DNA from: an uncultured Erysipelotrichaceae bacterium
GTDB lineage: Bacteria; Bacillota_I; Bacilli_A; Erysipelotrichales; Erysipelotrichaceae
Direction: 5' to 3'
Assembly: GCA_902782955.1 (NCBI GenBank)
Contig: CACZPD010000048.1
Location: forward strand, 1 to 10,792
DNA: 10,792 bases
Shown: piece by piece, positions 1 to 8,140 of the stretch
Numbering within the stretch: the first letter of the stretch is position 1
How the letters are laid out: every line of letters starts with the position of its first letter
The notes under the pieces: model-generated
What the model was told of the DNA's origin: nothing
The model's database searches: none
The model's input: the letters and a program-made list of their open reading frames with translations, nothing else
Made by a program: the position numbers and the translations under genes

Positions 1-2040
1 GATGCCGGTAAGACGACCTGTACAGAACGTATCCTGTTCTACACCGGTAAAACACATAAGATCGGTGAGACCCACGACGGTTCTGCTCAGATGGACTGGA
101 TGGAAGAGGAACAGGAGCGCGGTATCACGATTACCAGTGCTGCGACCACAACTTTCTGGGAAGGTTCCAAGAAACAGTTTCCCAAAACCAGATTCAACAT
201 TATCGACACCCCCGGTCACGTTGACTTCACTGTTGAAGTAGAACGTTCCCTGCGTGTACTTGACGGCGCCGTTACCGTACTCGACTCCAAAGCAGGTGTT
301 GAGCCGCAGACAGAAACTGTCTGGCGTCAGGCAACGACCTACAAAGTTCCGCGTATCGTATTCTGCAACAAGATGGATGCGACCGGTGCTGACTTCATGA
401 TGTCTGTCCGTACCATCGGAGACCGTTTAGCCGCCAAGGCAGCTGCGATCCAGATGCCGATCGGCGCTGAGAACACCTTCCGTGGTGTTATCGACCTGAT
501 CGAAAGAAGACAGTACATCTACAACGATGAAAAAGGTCTTGATATCACAGAGAGCGACATCGACGATCAGTTCAAGGAGCAGGCAGAACTCCTGCGTCAG
601 GAACTCATTGAAAAGGTCGCTGACTACGATGAAGATCTGATGATGAAGGTCCTTGAAGGCGAAGAGCCGACCGTTGAAGAGATCAAGGGTGCCATCCGTA
701 AGGGTGTCATCGACTCCGACTTCTTCCCGGTACTTTGCGGCAGCGCCTACAAGAACAAAGGCGTTCAGCTCCTGCTGGATGCAGTCATCGATTATCTGCC
801 TTCCCCGCTTGATATCCCGGCTATCCGCGGTGTCACTCCGGACGGTGAGGAAAAAGTCTGCGCAGCAGACGATAAAGAACCCTTCGCGGCTCTCGCATTC
901 AAGGTCGCGACTGACCCGTTTGTCGGTCGTCTGACTTACTTCCGCGTTTATTCCGGTACCCTGCAGTCAGGATCCTATGTATTAAACGCAACCAAGGACG
1001 TTAAAGAACGCTTCTCTCGTATTCTGCAGATGCATGCGAACCGCCGTGAAGAGATCGCTGAAGTCAACGCGGGCGATATCGCCGCAGTCGTCGGTCTGAA
1101 GAACACCACGACAGGTGATACGCTGTGTGACGAAAAGCATCCGGTCATTCTCGAATCCATGGTCTTCCCGGAACCGGTCATCCAGATGTCCGTTGAACCG
1201 AAGACCAAGGCCGACTCTGATAAGATGGGCAATGCCCTCTCCAAGTTGGCTGAGGAAGACCCGACATTCCGTACATTCACAGATGAAGAAACTGGTCAGA
1301 CGATCATTGCCGGTATGGGTGAATTACACCTCGATATCATCATTGAGCGTATGCGCCGTGAATTCAAAGTCGAATGCAACGTCGGTGCTCCGCAGGTCGC
1401 TTACCGTGAAACCATTCGCCAGGCGGCGGATTGTGAAGGTAAGTTCGTCCGTCAGTCCGGTGGTCGTGGTCAGTATGGTCATGTATGGATCAAGTTTGAA
1501 CCGAACGAAGAAGGCAAGGGCTTCGAATTTATCGACGCTGTTGTCGGCGGTACGGTTCCGAGAGAATACATCAAGCCGACTCAGGAAGGTCTCGTCGCCG
1601 CACTGAACAACGGTCTCGTCGCCGGTTACCCGGTCGTCGACATCAAAGCTACTCTGTTCGATGGTTCCAGCCATGAAGTAGACTCTTCGGAAATGGCCTT
1701 CAAAATGGCTGCCAGCCTGGCATTAAGAGAAGCTGCTAAGAAATGTCATCCGGTCATCCTTGAACCGATCATGGACGTTGAAGTCATCGCGCCTGCCGAG
1801 TACCTCGGTGCTGTCATGGGCGATGTCACCAAACGTCGCGGTCAGATCCGCGAACAGGAAGAAAGAGGCAACGCAATCGCAGTTAGATGTTATGTTCCGC
1901 TTTCCGAAATGTTCGGTTACGCAACGGACCTCCGTTCCTTCACGCAGGGCCGAGGAAACTACGTAATGCAGATGGATCATTACTCCGAAGTACCGAAGAG
2001 TATCGCCGAGAAGATCGCCGAGAAAAACCGCAAAGATTAA
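1..2040 (+). CDS. fusA: Elongation factor G (5'-partial)
   Basis: EF-G is the cytoplasmic GTPase that drives translocation of tRNA and mRNA on the ribosome and, with ribosome recycling factor, splits ribosomes after termination. The reading frame is open from base 1, beginning inside the P-loop (DAGKTT), so roughly 15-20 N-terminal residues lie before the window; 679 residues are visible, matching the usual length of about 690. The GTPase motifs are visible: RGIT of switch I (visible residues 40-43), DTPGH of switch II (bases 205-219) and NKMD (bases 367-378). The domain II-V signatures follow, including GMGELHLDI of domain III, the GGRGQYGHV segment of domain IV and the GRGNYVMQ segment near the C-terminus. 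The first in-window ATG (base 91) is internal and is not the true start. Its position just before tuf is the classic str operon order. Codon choice is strongly biased, as expected for a highly expressed gene. Identification is essentially certain. Confidence 0.98.
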   Translation, partial: DAGKTTCTERILFYTGKTHKIGETHDGSAQMDWMEEEQERGITITSAATTTFWEGSKKQFPKTRFNIIDTPGHVDFTVEVERSLRVLDGAVTVLDSKAGVEPQTETVWRQATTYKVPRIVFCNKMDATGADFMMSVRTIGDRLAAKAAAIQMPIGAENTFRGVIDLIERRQYIYNDEKGLDITESDIDDQFKEQAELLRQELIEKVADYDEDLMMKVLEGEEPTVEEIKGAIRKGVIDSDFFPVLCGSAYKNKGVQLLLDAVIDYLPSPLDIPAIRGVTPDGEEKVCAADDKEPFAALAFKVATDPFVGRLTYFRVYSGTLQSGSYVLNATKDVKERFSRILQMHANRREEIAEVNAGDIAAVVGLKNTTTGDTLCDEKHPVILESMVFPEPVIQMSVEPKTKADSDKMGNALSKLAEEDPTFRTFTDEETGQTIIAGMGELHLDIIIERMRREFKVECNVGAPQVAYRETIRQAADCEGKFVRQSGGRGQYGHVWIKFEPNEEGKGFEFIDAVVGGTVPREYIKPTQEGLVAALNNGLVAGYPVVDIKATLFDGSSHEVDSSEMAFKMAASLALREAAKKCHPVILEPIMDVEVIAPAEYLGAVMGDVTKRRGQIREQEERGNAIAVRCYVPLSEMFGYATDLRSFTQGRGNYVMQMDHYSEVPKSIAEKIAEKNRKD

Positions 2041-2069
2041 TTGATTTTAGAAAATGCTTATCGTAAAAT
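2041..2069 (+). promoter_or_regulatory. Putative tuf promoter in the fusA-tuf gap
   Basis: TTGATT (2041-2046) and TAAAAT (2064-2069) are separated by 17 bases, the optimal sigma-A spacing. They match the -35 and -10 consensus at 4/6 and 5/6 positions. The -35 begins immediately after the fusA stop codon, and transcription would start near 2076, leaving a short leader that contains the strong tuf ribosome binding site. Extra tuf transcription from its own promoter would fit the excess of EF-Tu over EF-G in cells. The region is AT-rich, so a chance match is possible, and read-through from the str operon is also expected. Confidence 0.5.
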
Positions 2070-2083
2070 TATAAAAGACATAC

Positions 2084-2090
2084 AGGAGGA
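2084..2090 (+). promoter_or_regulatory. Strong ribosome binding site of tuf
   Basis: AGGAGGA lies 8 bases before the tuf ATG at 2099 and is near-fully complementary to the 16S rRNA 3' end. It fixes the tuf start, which also gives the canonical EF-Tu N-terminus. Confidence 0.9.
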
Positions 2091-2098
2091 ATTTTAAG

Positions 2099-3283
<1,185 letters not shown>

Positions 3284-3294
3284 TTCCGATTTGC

Positions 3295-3328
3295 AAAGAT
3301 CTGCATATCATATGCAGGTCTTTTTTTG
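3295..3328 (+). terminator. Rho-independent terminator after tuf
   Basis: A stem pairs 3298-3306 with 3312-3320 (9 bp with one G-U). It can be extended by three A-T pairs at the base and has a 3-5 base loop. It is followed directly by seven Ts (3321-3327). It starts 12 bases after the tuf stop, separating the translation-factor operon from the polysaccharide operon. Confidence 0.92.
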
Positions 3329-3352
3329 TGTTTTATAAATATGTGAAACCGT

Positions 3353-3362
3353 GGGAATTCCC
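3353..3362. repeat. 10-bp perfect palindrome in intergenic region
   Basis: GGGAATTCCC is a perfect 10-base palindrome lying about 30 bases upstream of the candidate -10 of the glycan operon. Its position would suit a regulator binding site, but a 10-base palindrome may occur by chance and no known operator is recognised. Confidence 0.3.
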
Positions 3363-3390
3363 TTTGGAGGTATAAAGAAAGCGCCGAATA

Positions 3391-3399
3391 TGTTAAAAT
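3391..3399 (+). promoter_or_regulatory. Extended -10 promoter candidate for the glycan operon
   Basis: TGTTAAAAT has the TGn extension (3391-3393) followed by a -10-like TAAAAT (3394-3399, 5/6 to consensus). No good -35 lies 16-18 bases upstream (TATAAA at 3371-3376 is poor), which is usual for extended -10 promoters. Transcription would begin near 3406. It is the best candidate between the tuf terminator and the first glycan gene. Confidence 0.5.
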
Positions 3400-3403
3400 C
3401 ATT

Positions 3404-3434
3404 GTGTATGTCTGTTTTCATTGCGGACATACAC
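3404..3434 (+). promoter_or_regulatory. Inverted repeat / 5' leader hairpin upstream of the glycan operon
   Basis: GTGTATGTC (3404-3412) is the exact reverse complement of GACATACAC (3426-3434). Inner wobble and GC pairs can extend the stem, leaving a loop of about 7-11 bases. There is no T run after it, so it is not a terminator. It overlaps the predicted transcription start and ends 3 bases before the ribosome binding site of the first gene. It could be an operator, an mRNA-stabilising 5' hairpin or a translation control element; the sequence does not decide between them. Confidence 0.55.
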
Positions 3435-3447
3435 GATGGGAGAGGCG

Positions 3448-4818
3448 ATGAACAATCAGAAAAAAGACCTGCTTCTGACGGCAATCAAGCTTGTGCTGAT
3501 CGCCATGGACGCAGTCTGCTTTGCATATATCTGGTATGAGTATTACGCAAATAATCTGTTTATCCCGTACTATCTGCGGGGTAATCTGGCGATTATTGCG
3601 GTTTTCTGCGTTGTTTATATTGCATTCGGACATCTGTATCAGGCCTTTGATGTCAAGACAAACCGCGCGGCTTCACTGGTCTATTCACATGTGATCGCGT
3701 CGTTTATGACCAGCATTACCATGTTTTTCCTGCTATGGCTCCTGATCCGCCATATGCCCCGTATCCTGCCGATGGTACATGGGTTCTGTCTGTGGTCTTT
3801 CATGTCACTGATCTGGGCAAAACCGGCTTCCATGATGACAAGGAAGATCTATCCGCCGACACCTACCGTACTGATTTATGACAATATCGCCGCTTATTAC
3901 AAAGGTGTTAAGATCACGAAACGTGTAGACTGGCGCTTTAAGGTTGTCGGTGAGATCAGCGTGGATGAAGGGGATGACGCAGTCTATGCCTATCTGAAAA
4001 AGAAAAAAGCAGAAGCTGTCATGCTGTGCGGCATCCATTCCTCACAGCGCAATGACATCCTGAAATACTGTATCCGGAAAAACATCGTCGTTTATATCCG
4101 GCCGAATATCGGTGATTACCTGGTCAACTCCAGTAAATCCCTGCAGATGGAACATCTGCCGGTACTGCTGGCCCAGAGAAGCGCGCCGAGTATGTTTTAT
4201 GCCATTTCGAAACGTCTGTTCGATATCGTGTTCTCCCTGCTGGTCATGATCGTCCTCAGCCCGGTGCTTCTTGTTACGGCAATTCTGATCAAGGCACACG
4301 ACGGGGGACCGATCCTGTATTCACAGGAACGCCTGACACGGAACGGCAGACCGTTTATGATCTACAAATTCCGTTCCATGCGTACGGACGCGGAAAAGGA
4401 CGGCGTTGCGAGACTTGCGCAGGTGGATGATGACAGGATCACACCGATCGGCAAGTTTATCCGTGCCACCAGGATCGATGAAATGCCGCAGATGATCAAT
4501 ATCCTGAAAGGGGATATGTCCGTTGTCGGACCTCGTCCGGAAAGACCGGAGATCTCCGCGCAGTATGAAGAAGAAATGCCGGAATTTGAGCTGCGTCTGC
4601 AGGTCAAAGCCGGACTGACAGGATATGCGCAGGTTCACGGGCAGTACAATACCAGCCCGTATGATAAACTCCAGATGGACCTTATGTATATCGCCAAACA
4701 GAGTATTTTCATGGATCTCAGAATCATTCTCGAAACGATCAAAGTTGTTTTCCTGCCGGAGAGCAGCGAAGGGATCGGCGAGGATGAGATCACTGCATCT
4801 GACCGGGAGAAGTTATGA
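3448..4818 (+). CDS. WbaP-type undecaprenyl-phosphate sugar-phosphate transferase
   Basis: This membrane enzyme would transfer a sugar-1-phosphate from a nucleotide sugar to undecaprenyl phosphate, the first step of capsule or exopolysaccharide repeat assembly on the cytoplasmic face. The 456-residue protein has four N-terminal hydrophobic segments within residues 1-130 and a Rossmann-like middle domain (about 140-240). A re-entrant helix with a Ser-Pro break (FDIVFSLLV...LSPVLL) then leads into the catalytic bacterial sugar transferase domain. Key residues are intact: KFR (307-309), the catalytic Asp-Glu dyad (D344-E345 in RIDEMPQ) and GPRP (361-364). The ATG at 3448 is preferred because GGGAGAG (3438-3444) precedes it; ATG 3436 and an upstream TTG at 3421 are possible but lack a site and lie at or inside the leader hairpin. 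The gene heads the operon and overlaps the next by ATGA. The sugar is unknown (Gal, Glc or an amino sugar are possible). Confidence 0.93.
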   Translation: MNNQKKDLLLTAIKLVLIAMDAVCFAYIWYEYYANNLFIPYYLRGNLAIIAVFCVVYIAFGHLYQAFDVKTNRAASLVYSHVIASFMTSITMFFLLWLLIRHMPRILPMVHGFCLWSFMSLIWAKPASMMTRKIYPPTPTVLIYDNIAAYYKGVKITKRVDWRFKVVGEISVDEGDDAVYAYLKKKKAEAVMLCGIHSSQRNDILKYCIRKNIVVYIRPNIGDYLVNSSKSLQMEHLPVLLAQRSAPSMFYAISKRLFDIVFSLLVMIVLSPVLLVTAILIKAHDGGPILYSQERLTRNGRPFMIYKFRSMRTDAEKDGVARLAQVDDDRITPIGKFIRATRIDEMPQMINILKGDMSVVGPRPERPEISAQYEEEMPEFELRLQVKAGLTGYAQVHGQYNTSPYDKLQMDLMYIAKQSIFMDLRIILETIKVVFLPESSEGIGEDEITASDREKL

Positions 4819-5582
4819 AAGAGCCGTTAGTCAGTATTGTTATGCCTGCATATAACGCGATGAAATACCTTCCTTCCGCAATCGGCAGCGTCATGCGCCA
4901 GACATGGGAAAACTGGGAGTTATGTATCGTGGACGACGCTTCTACGGATGAAACCGGTGCTTATCTGGATTCCCTGGATGATCCCAGGATCCGGGTATTT
5001 CATAATGAGATCAACCGCGGGACAGCTTATTCAAGGAACCGCGGTATCCATGAAGCAGAAGGGGAATGGATCGCTTTTCTGGACTCGGATGATATGTGGC
5101 GGGAAGACAAGCTGGAAAAACAGATCGCTGTGATCGAAAACAATCCGGACGCGGCGCTGGTCTTTACCGGTTCTGCATTTATTGATGATAACGGAGATCA
5201 GATGAAATATACGCTGCAGGTACCGGAAAAGATCAGTTACCAGGATATCCTGCCGCAGAACCTGATTTCCTGTTCTTCCGTTGTTGTCCGGAAGGAAATG
5301 CTGCTGAAACATCCGTTCCCGGGTGCCGAGAAGGTGCACGAGGATTTTGCGGTATGGCTTCAGATCCTGCGGGAGATCGATCATGCCTACGGTGTTGATG
5401 AACCGCTTCTTATTTACCGTCTAGCACTGAACAGCAGATCCCGCAATAAACTCAAAGCAGCGCGTATGAACTGGAATACATACCGCTATGCCGGCATCGG
5501 ATTAATGCAGGCAGCCGCAAGCATGTGCGGATATACGATACGCGGGCTGAAAAAGTATGCCGCACTCAGAAGGAAGGTCTGA
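4815..5582 (+). CDS. GT2 glycosyltransferase, TuaG-like
   Basis: This soluble or membrane-associated glycosyltransferase would add a sugar to the lipid-linked intermediate in the cytoplasm. The 255-residue protein shows the GT-A/GT2 signature in order: SIVMPAYN near the N-terminus, VDDASTD (39-45), the NRG...SRNRG segment (67-77), the metal-binding FLDSDD (88-93) and HED (175-177), where the catalytic base is expected. The SSVVVRK segment (154-160) and the C-terminal KLKAARMNWNTYR stretch resemble TuaG, the Bacillus teichuronic acid glycosyltransferase, as I remember that family. The start overlaps the previous stop (ATGA) and follows GGGAGA by 4 bases, suggesting translational coupling. The next gene begins the base after its stop. 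Donor and linkage cannot be read from sequence. Confidence 0.9.
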   Translation: MKEPLVSIVMPAYNAMKYLPSAIGSVMRQTWENWELCIVDDASTDETGAYLDSLDDPRIRVFHNEINRGTAYSRNRGIHEAEGEWIAFLDSDDMWREDKLEKQIAVIENNPDAALVFTGSAFIDDNGDQMKYTLQVPEKISYQDILPQNLISCSSVVVRKEMLLKHPFPGAEKVHEDFAVWLQILREIDHAYGVDEPLLIYRLALNSRSRNKLKAARMNWNTYRYAGIGLMQAAASMCGYTIRGLKKYAALRRKV

Positions 5583-6377
5583 ATGAAACTGGAAGTGCTG
5601 ATTTCCTGCATGGGCAATCATAAAGAAGTCATCGCTGAGACCGGGCTGCGCAGTGATGCGCTGGTGATCGACCAGTGTGACAGCGAACGGGAAGAAGAAT
5701 TCTTTTCCGGCGAAAACCGGATCCGCATACTGGAGACAAAAGAACGCGGTCTTTCCAACAGCCGCAATATGGCCATCAGGAATGCGACGGGTGATGTCGT
5801 TCTTCTCTGCGATGATGATGAATCGCTGGAAGAGGATTATCCGCAGACGATCCTGCGCGCTTATGAAAACCTGCCGGATGCGGATATTATTGCTTTCCGT
5901 ATTAAAAACCAGCCATCGCGGCTGAAACAAAACGTACAGCGTCTGAACAAATGGACAGCGCTCAGGATATCTTCCTGGCAGATCACGTTCAAACCCAAAG
6001 TGATTCTTGAAAAAGGACTTTCTTTTGATCCGCTGCTTGGAGCGGGAAGCGGAAACGGCGCTTCCGAGGAAGTACATTTTTTAAGGCAGTGCATCAAAGC
6101 AGGCTGTAAAGCATATTATGTTCCGGAAGATGTCGCTTCCGTCGCGCAGGAATCCTCAACCTGGTTTACCGGATTTGATCAGAAGTTTTTTTACCAGAGA
6201 GGCACTGTGAACAGGTATATGCTCGGGCTTCCGGTTTCACTGTTCTATGCGCTGTATTATACGGCTGCGAAAAGAAACCTGTACAGGAATGATATTTCTT
6301 CATTTGATGCCCTGAAATATACGCTGAAAGGCATTATTTCAAACGACATAGAAAAGGAAAAGAAAAAAAGAAAATGA
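5583..6377 (+). CDS. Divergent GT2-type glycosyltransferase
   Basis: This is a predicted GT-A fold glycosyltransferase of 264 residues acting in the same glycan pathway. Visible features are an N-terminal strand (LEVLISCM), a VIDQCD segment (28-33) where most GT2 enzymes carry a VDD-type motif, ERGLSNSRN (54-62), a CDDDE metal-binding site (76-80) and a GSGNGASEE acceptor-side motif in the C-terminal half. The CxDQCD style resembles a family of Bacillota glycosyltransferases beginning LIST/LISC with an NQCD motif rather than classic TuaG/SpsA types. A strong site (AGGAAGG, 5571-5577) lies 5 bases before the ATG, and the ATG directly abuts the previous stop. The C-terminus is very lysine-rich (EKEKKKRK), possibly contacting the membrane surface. 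The stop overlaps the next gene by ATGA. Sugar specificity is unknown. Confidence 0.85.
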   Translation: MKLEVLISCMGNHKEVIAETGLRSDALVIDQCDSEREEEFFSGENRIRILETKERGLSNSRNMAIRNATGDVVLLCDDDESLEEDYPQTILRAYENLPDADIIAFRIKNQPSRLKQNVQRLNKWTALRISSWQITFKPKVILEKGLSFDPLLGAGSGNGASEEVHFLRQCIKAGCKAYYVPEDVASVAQESSTWFTGFDQKFFYQRGTVNRYMLGLPVSLFYALYYTAAKRNLYRNDISSFDALKYTLKGIISNDIEKEKKKRK

Positions 6378-8140
6378 TTCTGCAGACAATTCTGGAACCG
6401 CATGCGGAGATATGTGAAATTACGGAAATGTATTATCGGGAGTCCGGCAGGGTCCGTACTTTTGATACATATTTTAATATGTTTTCTCTTGCCAAATGGC
6501 GCCGGCTGACACAGATCCGGCATTTTTCACTTATGCTTGTCCTTCGGGGAAACTGCGCAGTGGAACTGTTTGACGAAACAGGATCACTTGGCAGGCAGGA
6601 ATTCTCCTGCGAAGAAGAAACAGAAGTGAAGATCCCGGTTCCGCTGAATGGGAAGGGGACCTGTGTCTGGTTTTCCTTTGAGAAGCTGAATGAGGACGCA
6701 AAACTGATCAGAGGTGCTTTTATTACGGAAGATATACCGGCGCATGATGTGCATATCGCATGTGATATCTGCACGTTCCGGAGGGAACAGTATCTGATCC
6801 GGAATCTGAATAAACTCAATGAAGTACATCTTGCAAATCCTGATTCCCCGCTATATGGGAAACTGGATATTTTTGTGGTCGACAACGGCAGGACACTGCC
6901 GGAAGAGATCGAAAACGAACATATCCGGCTTTTCCCGAATATGAACGCAGGCGGAACAGGAGGCTTTACACGCGGACTGATCGAGATCCTGGGCCGCAGG
7001 GAAGCCATGGGACTGACACATATGATCTTCATGGATGACGACGCGGTTCTGGAACCGGATTCCCTTGTGAGGACTTTCGCGCTGCTTTCCTACGTAAAGG
7101 AAGAATATATGAAATCAGCCGTTTCCGGTGCCATGCTGAGGGAAGATATGCAGTACTCCTCCCATGAAGGCGGCAGCCACTGGAACGGCACCGACTGCTG
7201 GACGAGGTTCCCCGGACTGGATCTGAGAAAGAGGGAGAATGTCATCCTCAATGAAACACCGGATGATCCCGACTACGCCCCATGGTGGTTTGCCTGTTAT
7301 CCTCTTACGGTCGCATCAGAGGATAATCTGCCGCTTCCGATCTTCATCCACAATGATGATACGGAATACGGACTGCGCAACCATAACGGCTTCATTCTGC
7401 TCAACGGGATATGTGTATGGTCACCTGGATTTGAGAACAAACGTTCTTCAACACTTTCCTATTATGATGTACGGAATATCATGCTGACGGACGCGCTTTA
7501 CTATGAAGACGGAAATCTGAAGGCAATGAAGAAATACTGCTGGAAGCGTATCCTGGCGAATACACTGCGTTACCGGTATGATGACGCCGCCCTTGTCGTG
7601 GAAGCAGTAGAAGACTTCCTGAAGGGTCCGGAATATCTTTCTTCCCTGAATCCGGAAGAAAAGAATATGGAGATCATACATAAGGGATATGCGCTGAAAC
7701 CATTGGATGAACTGACGGACGATCCGGAAGTCATACGCGAGATCGAAGCATATTCCAACCCGGAAACGGTAGAGGAGATCTACGATAACCGCATCAAGAG
7801 AAACAAACTCTTCTATGCGGCAACAGCCAATGGCTGGATCTTCCCTGCAAAAAAAGATAAAGTATATCCTTTCCCGATGGGAATCTGGCCATATGCCTTA
7901 TTCCGCAAAAAGGAGATCATCCTGTTTGATCCTGACACACATAAAGGAATCAGGGGAAAGAAGAGCTACCGTCTGCTGATGCGCAGTATCGGTTATTATC
8001 TGAAGATCAACCGGCTTCTGAATGCACATTACAAGGATGCGCAGAAGGCTTACCGTGAAGCGTTCCCGTACCTGACTTCCCTTGCCTCATGGCGGAAGTA
8101 TTTAAAGCTGGATGAGGAGAATAATGAAATTTCTGCATGA
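6374..8140 (+). CDS. GlfT2-like galactofuranosyltransferase
   Basis: The protein resembles mycobacterial GlfT2, which adds galactofuranose from UDP-Galf to a growing galactan on the cytoplasmic side of the membrane. It has 588 residues. An N-terminal beta-rich domain (about 1-125) is followed by a GT2 core with CTFRRE, a VVDNG strand, PNMNAGGTGGFTRG, the metal-site FMDDDA (D221-D223), PWWF (303-306) and HNDDTEYGLR (326-335), where the catalytic Asp is expected. A helical C-terminal domain ends it. At the position of the metal-binding His of GlfT2 (His396 in the mycobacterial enzyme, in a Trp-His pair) this protein has Trp349-Ser350. The ribosome binding site is weak (A-rich purine run, AAGGA about 16 bases away), so translation probably depends on coupling through the ATGA overlap. 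The family call is firm; activity and exact linkage are inferred. Confidence 0.88.
   Translation: MILQTILEPHAEICEITEMYYRESGRVRTFDTYFNMFSLAKWRRLTQIRHFSLMLVLRGNCAVELFDETGSLGRQEFSCEEETEVKIPVPLNGKGTCVWFSFEKLNEDAKLIRGAFITEDIPAHDVHIACDICTFRREQYLIRNLNKLNEVHLANPDSPLYGKLDIFVVDNGRTLPEEIENEHIRLFPNMNAGGTGGFTRGLIEILGRREAMGLTHMIFMDDDAVLEPDSLVRTFALLSYVKEEYMKSAVSGAMLREDMQYSSHEGGSHWNGTDCWTRFPGLDLRKRENVILNETPDDPDYAPWWFACYPLTVASEDNLPLPIFIHNDDTEYGLRNHNGFILLNGICVWSPGFENKRSSTLSYYDVRNIMLTDALYYEDGNLKAMKKYCWKRILANTLRYRYDDAALVVEAVEDFLKGPEYLSSLNPEEKNMEIIHKGYALKPLDELTDDPEVIREIEAYSNPETVEEIYDNRIKRNKLFYAATANGWIFPAKKDKVYPFPMGIWPYALFRKKEIILFDPDTHKGIRGKKSYRLLMRSIGYYLKINRLLNAHYKDAQKAYREAFPYLTSLASWRKYLKLDEENNEISA

Noticed and set aside
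3404..3434. Reading the leader hairpin as a terminator or attenuator
   Set aside because: No T run follows the stem and no competing antiterminator pairing or leader peptide is apparent.
3421..3447. Upstream TTG (3421) or ATG (3436) start for the first transferase
   Set aside because: The TTG lies in the loop of the leader hairpin and neither has a ribosome binding site, whereas ATG 3448 follows GGGAGAG at good spacing and gives a normal N-terminus.
3351..3539. Small + strand frame preceding the first transferase, with GGAGG at 3366-3370
   Set aside because: The GGAGG is about 19 bases from the nearest ATG (3390), the frame overlaps the transferase gene in another phase, and the peptide resembles no known protein.
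5502..6077. 191-residue open frame on the minus strand
   Set aside because: It lies antisense to the divergent GT2 gene, has no recognisable domain or ribosome binding site, and mirrors the codon pattern of the real gene.
6433..7032. 199-residue serine-rich open frame on the minus strand
   Set aside because: It is antisense to the GlfT2-like gene; the serine-rich composition is what the reverse complement of this coding sequence produces.
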